A DNA stretch of 64,000 nt, taken from NCBI GenBank assembly GCA_016715115.1, contig JADKBM010000016.1:682001-746000 (forward strand), given 5' to 3'. Within the stretch, counting starts at the first letter, position 1; every line of letters starts with the position of its first letter. A program made the position numbers and the translations under genes. This DNA is from Acidobacteriota bacterium. Lineage in GTDB: Bacteria > Acidobacteriota > Blastocatellia > Pyrinomonadales > Pyrinomonadaceae. Shown here piece after piece: positions 16,672 to 26,300 of this stretch. The notes beneath the pieces are model-generated. The model ran no database searches and was not told the DNA's origin. It was given only the letters and a program-made list of their open reading frames with translations.

Positions 16672-17770
16672 TCAACCACCTTTCTTAAAGATCAGGAACT
16701 CCTTGATAAACCCGTCGATCCCGCCGTCGAGGACTGATTCGACATCGGTCACTTCAAGCTTCGTCCGCGTGTCCTTCACCAGCCGGTATGGATGCAAGAC
16801 GTAATTTCGGATCTGCGAGCCGAACGAGATGTCCTGCTTCGTCGCCTCGAGCTCGGCCGAATCCGCGAGTCGTTTCTCGAGTTCGAGTTCGTAAAGCTTC
16901 GACCGCAGGACCTGCATCGCGACGGCGCGATTCTGGATCTGCGAGCGCTGATTCTGGCACGTCACGACGATGTTCGTCGGAATATGCGTGATGCGAACCG
17001 CCGAATCGGTGACGTTGACGTGCTGGCCGCCCGCGCCGGACGAACGATACGTGTCGATGCGAAGATCCTTGTCCTGGATGTCAACCTCGATATTTTCGTC
17101 GATTTCGGGCGAAACAAAAAGCGACGCGAAACTGGTCTCGCGGCTGCCACCCGAGTTGAACGGCGAGATCCGCACAAGGCGATGGACTCCGGCCTCGTTC
17201 GCCAGCAATCCGTATGCGTAATCGCCCTCGACGCGGAAGGTGGCCGACTTGAGTCCGGCCTCGCTCCCCGATTGCTCGTCGATCATCTCGACCTTGAAGC
17301 CTTTCCGCTCCGCCCAGCGGAGATACATCCGCAGAAGCATCTGCGCCCAATCCTGGGCGTCGGTGCCGCCGGCGCCGGCCTGGATCGAACAGATCGCGTT
17401 GTTCGGGTCGGTTTCGCCGGAGAGCAAGCTCTGCGTTTCGGCCTCGGCAACCTGTACTTCCAAACGCGCGAGAACGGTTTCAAGTTCCGTCAAAGATCCG
17501 GGATCGGTCTCGGAGAACTCGATCAGCACTTCGGCATCGCCCAACGACGATTCGAAGTCTTCCTGCAGTCCGAGCGCACGCTCGAGGCGCGAACGCTGTT
17601 GGACGATCTTTTGGGCCCGTTCCGAATCGTTCCAGAAGTCGGGTTCGGCTATTTGTTTTTCAAGAATATCGAGCTCGTTCCTTTTGCGAGGCGCGTCAAA
17701 GAAACCTCCCGAGTTGCTCGACCTTAACTCTTAATTGTTCGAATTTGGATTGTAATTCTGATAATTCCAT
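16672..17770 (-). CDS. prfB: Peptide chain release factor 2, programmed +1 frameshift
   Basis: The gene is read in two frames. Codons 1-24 run from ATG 17770 to CTT 17699. An in-frame TGA (17698-17696) is then bypassed by a +1 shift, and translation continues at GAC 17697 to the stop at 16672. The total is 365 residues, the same as E. coli RF2. Without the shift the product would be a 24-residue peptide. The second frame resumes with LDAPRKRNELDILEKQIAEP, which is RF2 sequence. Stop-codon recognition tripeptide SPF is present (RISPFNSGG) and the peptidyl-hydrolysis GGQ motif is in SSGAGGQHVN. RF2 reads UGA and UAA. Its own level controls the frameshift, giving autoregulation. Confidence 0.95.
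17696..17710 (-). promoter_or_regulatory. RF2 programmed frameshift site
   Basis: On the coding strand the site reads GGGAGG, TTT, CTT, TGA, C. The GGGAGG is a Shine-Dalgarno-like stimulator just before the slippery CTT-TGA-C, matching the conserved architecture of bacterial prfB. When RF2 is scarce the ribosome pauses at TGA and slips to GAC. Confidence 0.93.
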
Positions 17771-17820
17771 TGTGTGTTTCGTGAAAAAAATGAGTTCAAT
17801 AATTTATATCACAAAAACCG

Positions 17821-18180
17821 ACGGAATTGGGATTTACGATTTGGGAATTGGGATTTGGGAATTGGGATTTGGGATTTGCGATTTGCGATTTGCGATTTGC
17901 GATTGGAGCGCAACCGTCCCGGTTGCAATGAGCGCTTCGCGCGAACCAACCTCAAAATGGCGATTCCGGATTCCAGATTCCAGATTCCAGGATTCCAGGA
18001 TTCCAGGATTCCAGGATTCCAGGATTCCAGGATTCCAAGATTCCAGATTCCAGATTCCACGATTCCACGATTCCAAGGATTCCAAGGATTCCAAGGATTC
18101 CAAGGATTCCAAGGATTCCAAGATTCCAAATTCCAAGGTTAAGGTTCGAGATTCCAAGATTCCAGAATTCCAAGGGTTCC
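17821..18180. repeat. Left low-complexity tract: 7-mers, then 8- and 9-mers
   Basis: The tract begins with GATTTGG/GATTTGC heptamers (about 17825-17906). From about 17961 it changes to GATTCCAG octamers and GATTCCAAG nonamers, ending near 18180. Open frames through it encode only repeated peptides and are not credible genes. The units reappear in inverse orientation at 18552-18727, so the whole 0.9 kb is a broken giant palindrome. Confidence 0.85.
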
Positions 18181-18217
18181 AGACTGGGAATCCCGAATCG
18201 CGTTGCAATCGCGTCGA

Positions 18218-18550
18218 GTCGGTACCATCTGCGGTAGCGGATGGTTGGTTGCGGCACTCACGGACCGAAGTATTGATGCCAACCGATCTTCAACCATCCG
18301 CTACCGAGGCTGTGTCGAAACCTTCAGAAGTTTGAGTTCATAGATCAAAATCAAACGGCTTTCTTCTAATTGCCACTAGCTTCAGCTAGTGGGCAGCGTA
18401 ACCCCAAGACTTTCTTGGCTTTAGCCCAATACTGCGGCTAAAGCCGGGATCAGGTTTGAATCTCGATCCACTAGCTGAAGCTAGTGGCAATTCATAAAAC
18501 CGAAGACAAATCGGAGTTTTGACACAACCTCTACCGCAGATGGTACCGAC
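18218..18550. repeat. 333-bp element with perfect 20-bp terminal inverted repeats
   Basis: The ends are exact inverted copies: GTCGGTACCATCTGCGGTAG at 18218-18237 and its complement at 18531-18550. Inside are shorter palindromes: CCACTAGC/GCTAGTGG hairpins at 18373-18392 and 18468-18487, GGCTTTAGCC/GGCTAAAGCC at 18417-18445, and a GCGGATGGTTG/CAACCATCCGC pair. There is no coding frame. It resembles a MITE or a REP cluster. The right part (about 18488-18530) is the inverse of a segment near 36601-36645. Confidence 0.75.
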
Positions 18551-18551
18551 A

Positions 18552-18727
18552 ATTTGGAATCTGGAATTTGGAATCCGGAATCTTGGAATCTTGGAATCTG
18601 GAATTTGGAATTTGGAATCCGGAATCTGGAATTTGGAATCTGGAATCTGGAATCTGGAATCTGGAATCTGGAATCCCAAATCGCAAATCCCCAATCCCCA
18701 ATCCCAAATCCCAAATCCCAAATCTCC
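18552..18727. repeat. Right low-complexity tract, inverse of the left one
   Basis: GGAATCTG/GGAATTTG-type octamers (18552-18674) pass into CCCAAATC/CCCCAATC heptamers (18675-18727). The tract stops exactly next to the lnt stop codon (TAG at 18730-18728), so on the minus strand lnt runs straight into it. Confidence 0.85.
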
Positions 18728-20320
18728 CTATCCGCTCCTGTCCGGACGAAAGCGAATAGCTGCAACGAGCGCGATGCTGAGAAGCGAACACAGCCACGCG
18801 AACAAGTCGCCGAAGCGAACGTAGTTGGTCTGCGAACCGTCGGACCTTCGCGCCGTCCAGAGGCGCGCGGCCTCGGCGTACGCTTCAGGCGTATCGGAGA
18901 CCGTGCCGTCCCGGTCGATGTACGCCGTGACGCCGACGTTCGTCACACGCAACAGCGGACGGTTCGTCTCGACGGCCCGGAAGACCGAATTCGCCAAATG
19001 TTGCCGCAGAACGGCGGTTTTGCCGAGATAGCCGTCGTTCGTCATCTCGATCAGCAGGTCCGCGCCGTTTCGGGCGTATTCGTTCGACAGTCCGCCAAAA
19101 TGCGATTCGAAACAGATCATCACGCCGGCCTTCGCATCGCCGACCGGCAACAGGTCGTACTCGTTTCCCTTCTTGAAGTTCCCGACGAACGCCGGCATCC
19201 AGCTCGCGACCGGTTCCGGAAACGGGATGAATTCGCCGAACGGCAAGAGAAAAATCTTGTCGTATTGCCCGACCTTTGCGCCCGTGTCGTTGATCATCAA
19301 CGCCGAATTCATCAGCTGCTTCCCGTCAGGACTCGCCTCCGCCGAATTGAACAGAACGGCCGTTTTGTTGCGTTCGGCAAACTGCCTGAGAAACTCACGG
19401 AGCTTTTCGTCGTCGCCATATTGGAACAACATCGGCGATTCCGGAAAGACCACAAGCGTCGGCCGGTCGTCGGTGCGCTCTGTGAGCTTCTGTTCGGCAA
19501 GCTCGATATGTCTCTTGAGGAGCCGCTGATATTTCTCGAACGTCAGTCCGTCCATCGGAACGTTTGGTTGGACAGCGACGACGTACGTTTCACTGGACTT
19601 CGTCTCAATAGGACGGACGGCTCGCAGGATCGAAGTCGATTCGACAACAACGACGCCGGTCAGAACGACGAACGCGGCTGCGAGGAGGATTCCCCGTGCG
19701 GTACTCCCGCCGGGTTCACGCCGGATCAGGGATGCGGTTGTCGAGATCACAAAGAAGATCAACGCATTGATCGCGACGACATAAAATCCGACGAGGTAAA
19801 CGCCGCCCATCCGCGCGAGCGCGAGCGCGGGCGAGCCCGAAAACGCCAGCGAATAGCCGATCGCGTTCCAGTTGTTGCCCGAAATCCACATCCGCAGGAA
19901 TTCGCCGAACACCCAAAGAACCGGAAAAAACGCGATCGCCGGCGCGCCGAAACGCCTAAAGACGTATGCCGCGGCGGCGGAAAAGAGGGCGACGAAGATC
20001 CCCGCGCCGGCCGCGGCGCAGAGCATCAGAAAATAAACCGGCGGCCACGGCAGCGAAGCGTATGTGATCGGCGCGAACGTAAGCCAGGAACAGGTGCCGA
20101 AAAAGAATGCAGTGCCGAAGATCCAGCCGATCGAAAACGATCGCCCGACGGATTCCGACTCGCGACGGATCGCAAGAAACAGAGGGACGAGCGCGACGAA
20201 CGCCAACGGCCACGCTTCGAAATCGGGAAACGCGAATGTCAGCAGGACCGCGGACAAGAACGACAGCGCGGCGTTTTGCATCGCCGGCATCAATTCCCGC
20301 AATTTCCGAAAGAGTTTCAT
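18728..20320 (-). CDS. lnt: Apolipoprotein N-acyltransferase
   Basis: The protein has 530 residues: an N-terminal membrane domain (about six helices, residues 1-210) and a C-terminal nitrilase-like domain. The catalytic triad is visible: Glu in VVFPESPMLF, Lys in YDKIFLLPFGEF, Cys in GVMICFES. Conserved NDGYLG follows. The enzyme adds the third acyl chain to the N-terminal Cys of lipoproteins in the inner membrane, the last step after Lgt and Lsp. A final membrane helix near the C-terminus (FAWLCSLLSIALVAAIRF) is as expected. The gene appears single; the sequence downstream is repeat tract. Confidence 0.94.
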   Translation of the reverse strand: MKLFRKLRELMPAMQNAALSFLSAVLLTFAFPDFEAWPLAFVALVPLFLAIRRESESVGRSFSIGWIFGTAFFFGTCSWLTFAPITYASLPWPPVYFLMLCAAAGAGIFVALFSAAAAYVFRRFGAPAIAFFPVLWVFGEFLRMWISGNNWNAIGYSLAFSGSPALALARMGGVYLVGFYVVAINALIFFVISTTASLIRREPGGSTARGILLAAAFVVLTGVVVVESTSILRAVRPIETKSSETYVVAVQPNVPMDGLTFEKYQRLLKRHIELAEQKLTERTDDRPTLVVFPESPMLFQYGDDEKLREFLRQFAERNKTAVLFNSAEASPDGKQLMNSALMINDTGAKVGQYDKIFLLPFGEFIPFPEPVASWMPAFVGNFKKGNEYDLLPVGDAKAGVMICFESHFGGLSNEYARNGADLLIEMTNDGYLGKTAVLRQHLANSVFRAVETNRPLLRVTNVGVTAYIDRDGTVSDTPEAYAEAARLWTARRSDGSQTNYVRFGDLFAWLCSLLSIALVAAIRFRPDRSG

Positions 20321-20757
20321 CGCGTCGCCATTTTAGCAAAGTTGCGGGTGCCGAACGATTGAACGCGGCGTTTTGAGCGGTTTTCGTTCAATTTGACCGC
20401 GGCCCGTTCAGTCTGAACGGTCAATCTGACGACGCCACAAAAATTGTCAGCCGAAAATGACGATTTTTGTCAGGCGCGCGTCCCGAAGTTGGAAGAATTT
20501 CAGTCAATTTGATTTGGAGCCGTTTTTATTGGGCTTGGTGGCGGTAAGAGCCCGGACAAAGCGGTCGAAACCCAAGTAAATAAATGATTTAAAAGCGGGT
20601 GAGCCCGACTCTTTCGAATCGGGCTCATAAATGGAAGGACAACTGAAGGAACGCTCGGAAGGTGGTCAAGCACAGTGGCAAACCGCGCTCGGAGAAGTGG
20701 TGGCGGCGGGGTCTTGATCAAGTTGCATCAAGCTAGCCGTTTATAGCTAATGCACTT
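20321..20757. other. Intergenic region with palindromes and a possible structured RNA
   Basis: No gene was recognised. TTGACCG/CGGTCAA (20394-20400 and 20418-20424) and AAAAATTGTCA/TGACGATTTTT (20439-20449 and 20458-20468, one mismatch) are stacked palindromes upstream of lnt. Further right, a stem GAGCCCGA (20601-20608)/TCGGGCTC (20619-20626) lies in a G-rich, unrepeated 200-bp stretch. That stretch could be a non-coding RNA, but it matched no family known to the annotator. Confidence 0.4.
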
Positions 20758-20762
20758 TGCGT

Positions 20763-21127
20763 GCCAAAGCGATTTGGGATTCGGGAATTTGGATCGTGGA
20801 TTGGGGCAACTGCCCTAACTGCTTATGTTTATTACAGTTAGCAAATCACGCGCCAACGAAAGCGAAGCACGATACCGAATTATTCACCCGCAATCCCAGA
20901 TCGCCACTTACACTATTTGGTAGAAGTCCGAATCGGTTGCGGAATTACAAGCCGGAATCGCCGCAAGAATGCAGAACCCCGCACGAAGTAAGGAGGTACG
21001 GCCGCGGAGCGGTCGAGATGCCCGCGGTTATGCCGCGCGATGGATTGGTTTGGCGCGACGCAGACGGAGCGTTTGGTATCGAAGCCCCCCAAATCCGCAA
21101 TCACAAATCCCAATTCCCAAATCGGCA
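20763..21127. repeat. Mixed repeat region after the TPR gene
   Basis: It contains a heptamer-type tract (20763-20815), one copy of the RAYT/REP-like repeat (about 20969-21020, GCAGAACCCCGCACGAAGTA start) and a second heptamer tract (21089-21127). The second tract abuts the TPR gene: its stop TGA at 21130-21128 is followed at once by TGCCGATTTGGGAATTGGG on the minus strand. There are no credible genes. Confidence 0.75.
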
Positions 21128-22882
21128 TCACTTTGCCGAACAACGCTCGACCATCCGTTGCAAGCCTTGAACTTCCTGATTTTCGCCGTCGATCTCCTGG
21201 ACCGAACGCAGATAGTTTTGCGCTTGGAGACAGTCTTTGCGGTCAACATAGATCTTGACCAGCGCGATATACGCATTGGTCAAACGGTTGTCCCAGAAGA
21301 GCGCCGTCTTGAGCGAACTGACGGCCTGGTCGAAGTCCGTGCGGCGAATATGGATCATACCGAGAAGGTAGTAGCTTTCGGCGCTCATCGGCTCGCTCAC
21401 AAGGACGCGTCGAAGAACCTCGATCGCCTCGTCGTCGCGGCCGTCGCGATAGTGCTTGCGCGCCAGGTTGAGCAGCGCTTCGGTCTCGTTGACCGGAGTC
21501 GGTGTCGGCGTCGCCTGGCGTTTGATAAGGATCACGCTGACGAAATCCTTGCGCGGTGGCTGCGTGATCCGCATACCGATGGTGTCGACCGTTTTCGCGC
21601 GGCCCCATTCGACCTGAAGCTTGGCGTAGCGGTCGCCGGCGACCAGAAATTGCCGTGCCATATTGTCGAAATCCGCGGAATTCGCTTCTTTCAGTATCTC
21701 GGTCGCCTTCGCCAGCAAAAAGTACGACTCGCCGTCCTTCGGCGAGATCGCCAGCACCGGCCGCAGCTGCAGAGCCGATTCGGCGTATTGGTTGTTCAAA
21801 AAGAGTGCGAAGCCATAATTGAACCGCACGTCCGCGGCGTCCGGCGCCGAATCGAGCGCCTTCTTCAAATGGTCGATTCCTTCGGCGAGAAGCGCCGACG
21901 CCTTGGCCTTGTTCTTTTTATCGGCCCGCGACGCCTGCACCGCGATCGCGCCGATCGTGTTGTAGACGCTCGTCAGTTTGAGGTCTTCCGCGAGCGGCCG
22001 CAAAACCGCGAGCGCCTGTTCGTAATTCTGCTGTTGCCAATGGATGAGTCCGGTGTAAAACGCCGACTCGGCATACTGCGGAGCCTCGGCGGGAATCCGT
22101 GCGAACGCGTCGATCGATTCGGCGAACTTCTGGGACGCGAGATAGTGGTGGCCGAGTTCGAGCGCCGCATCGGCGTAGATTCCGCCCTTGGTCTTTTCGT
22201 CCTCGGCGTAGATCCTCAGCGCGTTCTTCAGATAACCCTCGCGCGAGATCGCGTCGGAGTCGGGCGTCAAAAGCCCTTTGATATATGCTTCGAAAGCGCG
22301 CGCCGGGACTTTGTTCGCCTGCTCGATAAAGTCGTTCAAGCGGAACGGCAGCGCCTTGTCGCGCTGATAGAGAATCCGGTAGGCCATCTGCCCCTGCATC
22401 GTCTGCAGGTTGAGCAACGCATCGCTGAGATCGATGTCGCGCGTGATCTTGCGGCCGTCCGGGAATTCTTCGCTCAGGAACCGCCCTTCGTTGACGCGTA
22501 TGATCTTCGCCGTGACGCTGATCGAAGCCACCGTTTCACCCTGTGCCGGAGAGATCGTGTAGCGTCCGGCGATCAGAATCGTCGCCTTCGACTCGCGCGC
22601 GAGCTTGAGCGCCGTCGCGAGGCTCGGCAGGATCGTCAGCGGGACGCGCAAACGCTGCTGGATTATCTTGCGCTCGTCGTTGCTGACAACGTTGAGGCTC
22701 GGGACTTTCAGGAGTTCCGACAGCGACGAAGCGAAACTCTCGCCGACCCATCCGAATTCCGCCTTGCCGGAGGCGTTCTCGAACGGCAGCACGAGAACCG
22801 TGTCGTTCTGATTCGACTGCCCGAAAGCGGCAAACCCGGCCGCGAAACAGACAATTAGAACTGATAAAGACTTCCTGATCAT
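21128..22882 (-). CDS. Secreted TPR protein
   Basis: The start at 22882 gives 584 residues and places a signal peptide at the N-terminus (MIRKSLSVLIVCFAAGFAAF then GQS); an open extension to 23083 runs through repeat sequence and is not credible. Residues about 25-200 resemble a TolB/FlgO/CsgG-like sensor fold (TVLVLPFENASG, then RYTISPAQGETVASISVTAKII). After that come about eight TPR-type helix pairs. The last group (about 490-580) is the clearest: LARKHYRDGRDDEAIEVLRR and YYLLGMIHIRRTDFDQAVS. A Thr-Pro linker separates the two TPR groups. Probably a periplasmic scaffold; no enzyme motif. Confidence 0.8.
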   Translation of the reverse strand: MIRKSLSVLIVCFAAGFAAFGQSNQNDTVLVLPFENASGKAEFGWVGESFASSLSELLKVPSLNVVSNDERKIIQQRLRVPLTILPSLATALKLARESKATILIAGRYTISPAQGETVASISVTAKIIRVNEGRFLSEEFPDGRKITRDIDLSDALLNLQTMQGQMAYRILYQRDKALPFRLNDFIEQANKVPARAFEAYIKGLLTPDSDAISREGYLKNALRIYAEDEKTKGGIYADAALELGHHYLASQKFAESIDAFARIPAEAPQYAESAFYTGLIHWQQQNYEQALAVLRPLAEDLKLTSVYNTIGAIAVQASRADKKNKAKASALLAEGIDHLKKALDSAPDAADVRFNYGFALFLNNQYAESALQLRPVLAISPKDGESYFLLAKATEILKEANSADFDNMARQFLVAGDRYAKLQVEWGRAKTVDTIGMRITQPPRKDFVSVILIKRQATPTPTPVNETEALLNLARKHYRDGRDDEAIEVLRRVLVSEPMSAESYYLLGMIHIRRTDFDQAVSSLKTALFWDNRLTNAYIALVKIYVDRKDCLQAQNYLRSVQEIDGENQEVQGLQRMVERCSAK

Positions 22883-22947
22883 AATTAAAGAATAACCCAC
22901 AGCCGTTAAACGCCGCGACACCCGAAATAGATTCGTAAATTCAACGC

Positions 22948-23021
22948 CCCGCGAAAGACGCCAAAAACGCGAAAATAGGATTTTCCATCGTGTTTTTCGC
23001 GTCTTTCGCGTGATTCGCGGG
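22948..23021. repeat. Imperfect inverted repeat
   Basis: The left arm (22948-22975) carries GCGAAAGACGC then AAAACGCGAAAA. The right arm (22993-23021) carries the complementary TTTTTCGCG and GTCTTTCGCG. It lies upstream of the TPR gene and near tRNA-Glu. It is of the same style as the other nested repeats in this genome; a terminator role is possible. Confidence 0.6.
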
Positions 23022-23113
23022 CAACCTCCCTTTCGCGGGCACGGGTTCAAAAAAAATGATCCGCTCCGTTGAGAGCGAATCATTTCTTGAGATGCGAACT
23101 AATAAAGAATGGA

Positions 23114-23189
<76 letters not shown>

Positions 23190-23378
23190 ACATTTTGCGA
23201 AAAGTGATCAAATAAACTGTCTCCGCGTTCCGCGATCGCGCAAACTCCAACAATTCTAACCACATCGCTCAACAAAACGCGAATGATAAGACTAGCGCAA
23301 CAGCTTTTTTCTTGTCAACCCAACTCTTTGGAAATCAATCAGAACGCCGCTTGTTTTTTGCCAACTTACGCTCGCTCC

Positions 23379-26300
23379 TCAAAGCAGGCCGGACAGATCA
23401 ATTCTCTTCATTGCCGCCTCGCAATCAGGGCAGAAGGTAGTGCGTGGGGCGTTGTTGGAGGTAAATCCGAACATTACGCATCCCGCGATGTCCGTATTCC
23501 CCGGCACCTGGTAGCTTGGCCCGTCGTTGGCCAGCGTTCGCGCGAGACCGCTGCTGCAGTGGTCTCCGTTGTGGTTGTATCGGAATTGATGCGGATCGAG
23601 TCCGGTTTCGGCAACATTGGCGACCATTCCCATACAATGGCCCAATTCGTGGATGATCGCATTCAACTGACCGCCGGGAGGATTCACTTTGAAATCTCTC
23701 GCTGCCGGCATAATGATGATCCCGTTGGCCTCCGCCGCTTGCAGGCGCGCCATTCCGTTGACGAATTTGTTCAACACGTAGACTTCGATCGTGATCGTTC
23801 CGGCCTGCTGCGGGACCGGGAGGCCGTTGTGCATTAGATTGTTGACCTGAACGTCCGCTTCGACGAAGGCACCCGGCCGATTAATCGGATCGGCAACGAT
23901 CGGTGTGATGGCCGCAAAATCGATCGGGATGGTAATTCCGTTCACCCCGGTCGGACCGGCTACTCCGGCTGCCGTATTGGTGGCGACGGGCGCGGGCGTC
24001 AGACCGGCGCACGTGCCGTTGTCGACCGCGATATTCAACGTAGCATCATGAGCGCCGTTCGCTTTCTTGATCAGGATGACCAATTCGTGCTGGCCGCCGA
24101 CATCGAAAAGATTTGTGATTGCGCCGTCGTTTGACAGAACCCCACGGATCTTACCGGCAACCGTATCCCTGCTCTCGTTCAACGCGACGGGAACATCGAT
24201 CGCTTTCGGCGAGCCCGGCAATCCGGCCGCGGTTACGACGACGCGCGCGTTGCCGGCGCGCGTTATGCGGCCGTCAAGCGTCGACGTCGCGCTCTGCCGG
24301 TGAAGCGTCACTGACCCGCCGACGTAGTACTGGTTGCCGGGTATTGCCGGGTTGAGCGGTTTCGCATTTTCGAGAAAGCCGTTCGGCCCCAGGTTATGGT
24401 ACAGCCCCTTCCGAAGATCATAGTGAACGCCCCCGACGTTCGTGTCCGCTTGATTGCGGATCTGAATCCGCGCCGGGCCCGTTCCGGTTCCGACCTGAGC
24501 AACGACCGCCGTAGTCTTTATCACGCGCGGAGTGACACACATACTGATCAGCGCGATCCGCGCCAAAAAAGGATCGAGATCCGGGTATTGTCTCCCCAGC
24601 AGATTGGCGCAGGCGACATTCGTCGCATCCCGGACGAGCGTAGTCGTCGATCCGTGCGACGGGCTTTCGGTACCGAGCAGTTTAATGGACGGATCGGCAA
24701 CCTCGCCGGCGAAGATCCAGCGCGTGAAGTTCGGAAGAAACGTGTTGTCCAAAGCGTTTGAGATCTGCCCGGTGCCAACCGATTGCGGGTCCGCATATCT
24801 TAAAACCGAATAGTACATCGCCCGCCACGAACGGATCTCGAAACTCTCCGCCTGATTTTGGTCGTCTCCCCAGGCAACGATCTTGTAGCGGTCGCCGACC
24901 GCCGGAGACAGTTCAACTTCCGTGAAGAAACTGTTGTTCAGATCGCGCTGTCCTTCGATCACCGGCCCTTTGACGAATTCGAATTCGCCGAGCGCCGCCT
25001 CGGCCGACTCAAGACTGTAGTTAAACGAGGGCTTCCGGCCCTTTTCGGCATCCGAATAAACGGCGTTGTTCCGATGCGCAAACAACTGGACGTAGCACTT
25101 GTCTCCCGGGACGCCCGCCGCGAATTCGACCTTGACGCGGACCTTTCGTCCGAGCCGGTCGATATTCCTCGTATGGACCGGATCGATCCATTTCGCATCT
25201 TTCGGAAGGTTCGTATATTGAACGCCCGCAGCCGCCAGATAGGTCACGCTGTCGCCGTCCAGGATCTTGACGGCGGTGACGCTTTGAAACGCCTCGACCT
25301 TCCAGTTCCACCCGCGGAGACGCATAATGCACATTCCACAGAAATTCTCCGGAGCGAGGTCGTAATTCATCAGACAGTCGTCGTCCTTGACGTGGCAATG
25401 CGGTTTCGGCGTCGGAGTAATCTTGCCCGCCTCAGTCTTAAACATCGCGTGCGGCAAAAACAAGGCATGCGCGAGCTCGTGTTTGATGATCGATTCCGGA
25501 GTCTTCGCCGTCTTCCCGTCCGATTCGCCGTCAGAAACGGTTGCCATAAAGGCCACGGCCCGATCGCGCGCGCGAAACGGCGCATTGTTTCCGTCGCCGG
25601 TCAACTCGGGATAGACCGCGCCCTGAACCTTCGGCATTTTAGCTGGAATCTGCGTGTTGTCGGTGTCGTCGGCGAAACTGTAGCCTTTGTATCGTCCGGG
25701 AATGTGAAGAAGAAAAATACCTTCCTCGTCACGATGCCTTTGCGCAGCATATTCCCAAACAATCTCGCCAATCAGCAACAAAGCGAACGTCTTCTGATAC
25801 TTGGCAGTATTGCGGCCGACAAACGTCTTGCGAAGTTCGCCCACGACGCGATCGCAGACCGGCTTGCGATCGAGCATGCTGCCGTCAGCGAAAAATCCAT
25901 TCAGGAAATCAGTCAAGTTCCTGTGCCGCTCCCGTGCATTATCGCTGTCCGTCCGGGCAAATACATTGATGTCGAACGAATTGCGTTGATCGTGGGCTGC
26001 GGCCGCACGCCCAAACGCGGCCGCTAGAGGAATCTTGGCTGACTCCGGCAGATCGGACGACAGCGTCTTCTTCCACCCGGTCTTTTCCGTGTATTTGACG
26101 GCCACCTCTTCATTGTTCGGAAAGACGATCTTGATCGATTCCTTGTACATCTTATGGTCGTTCACTGTTTGTGAGACGACATTGACCTGATGCCCCCAGC
26201 AGCTACGGACAGCAGCGCTGAAATTCAACGCGCCGACCGCGTTCGATGACTGGCCCGTCACCTGTTCGCCCGGCGTCAGAGCCGCGCCGGTCGAATAGAG

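Noticed and set aside
17745..18335. Open frames through the GATTCCAG repeats on both strands
   Set aside because: The peptides are simple translations of the repeat unit (for example GFQDSRIP) with no start context.
18554..20362. 602-residue plus-strand frame opposite lnt
   Set aside because: Its start is in repeat sequence and the rest mirrors lnt; the composition is that of a GC-rich antisense frame.
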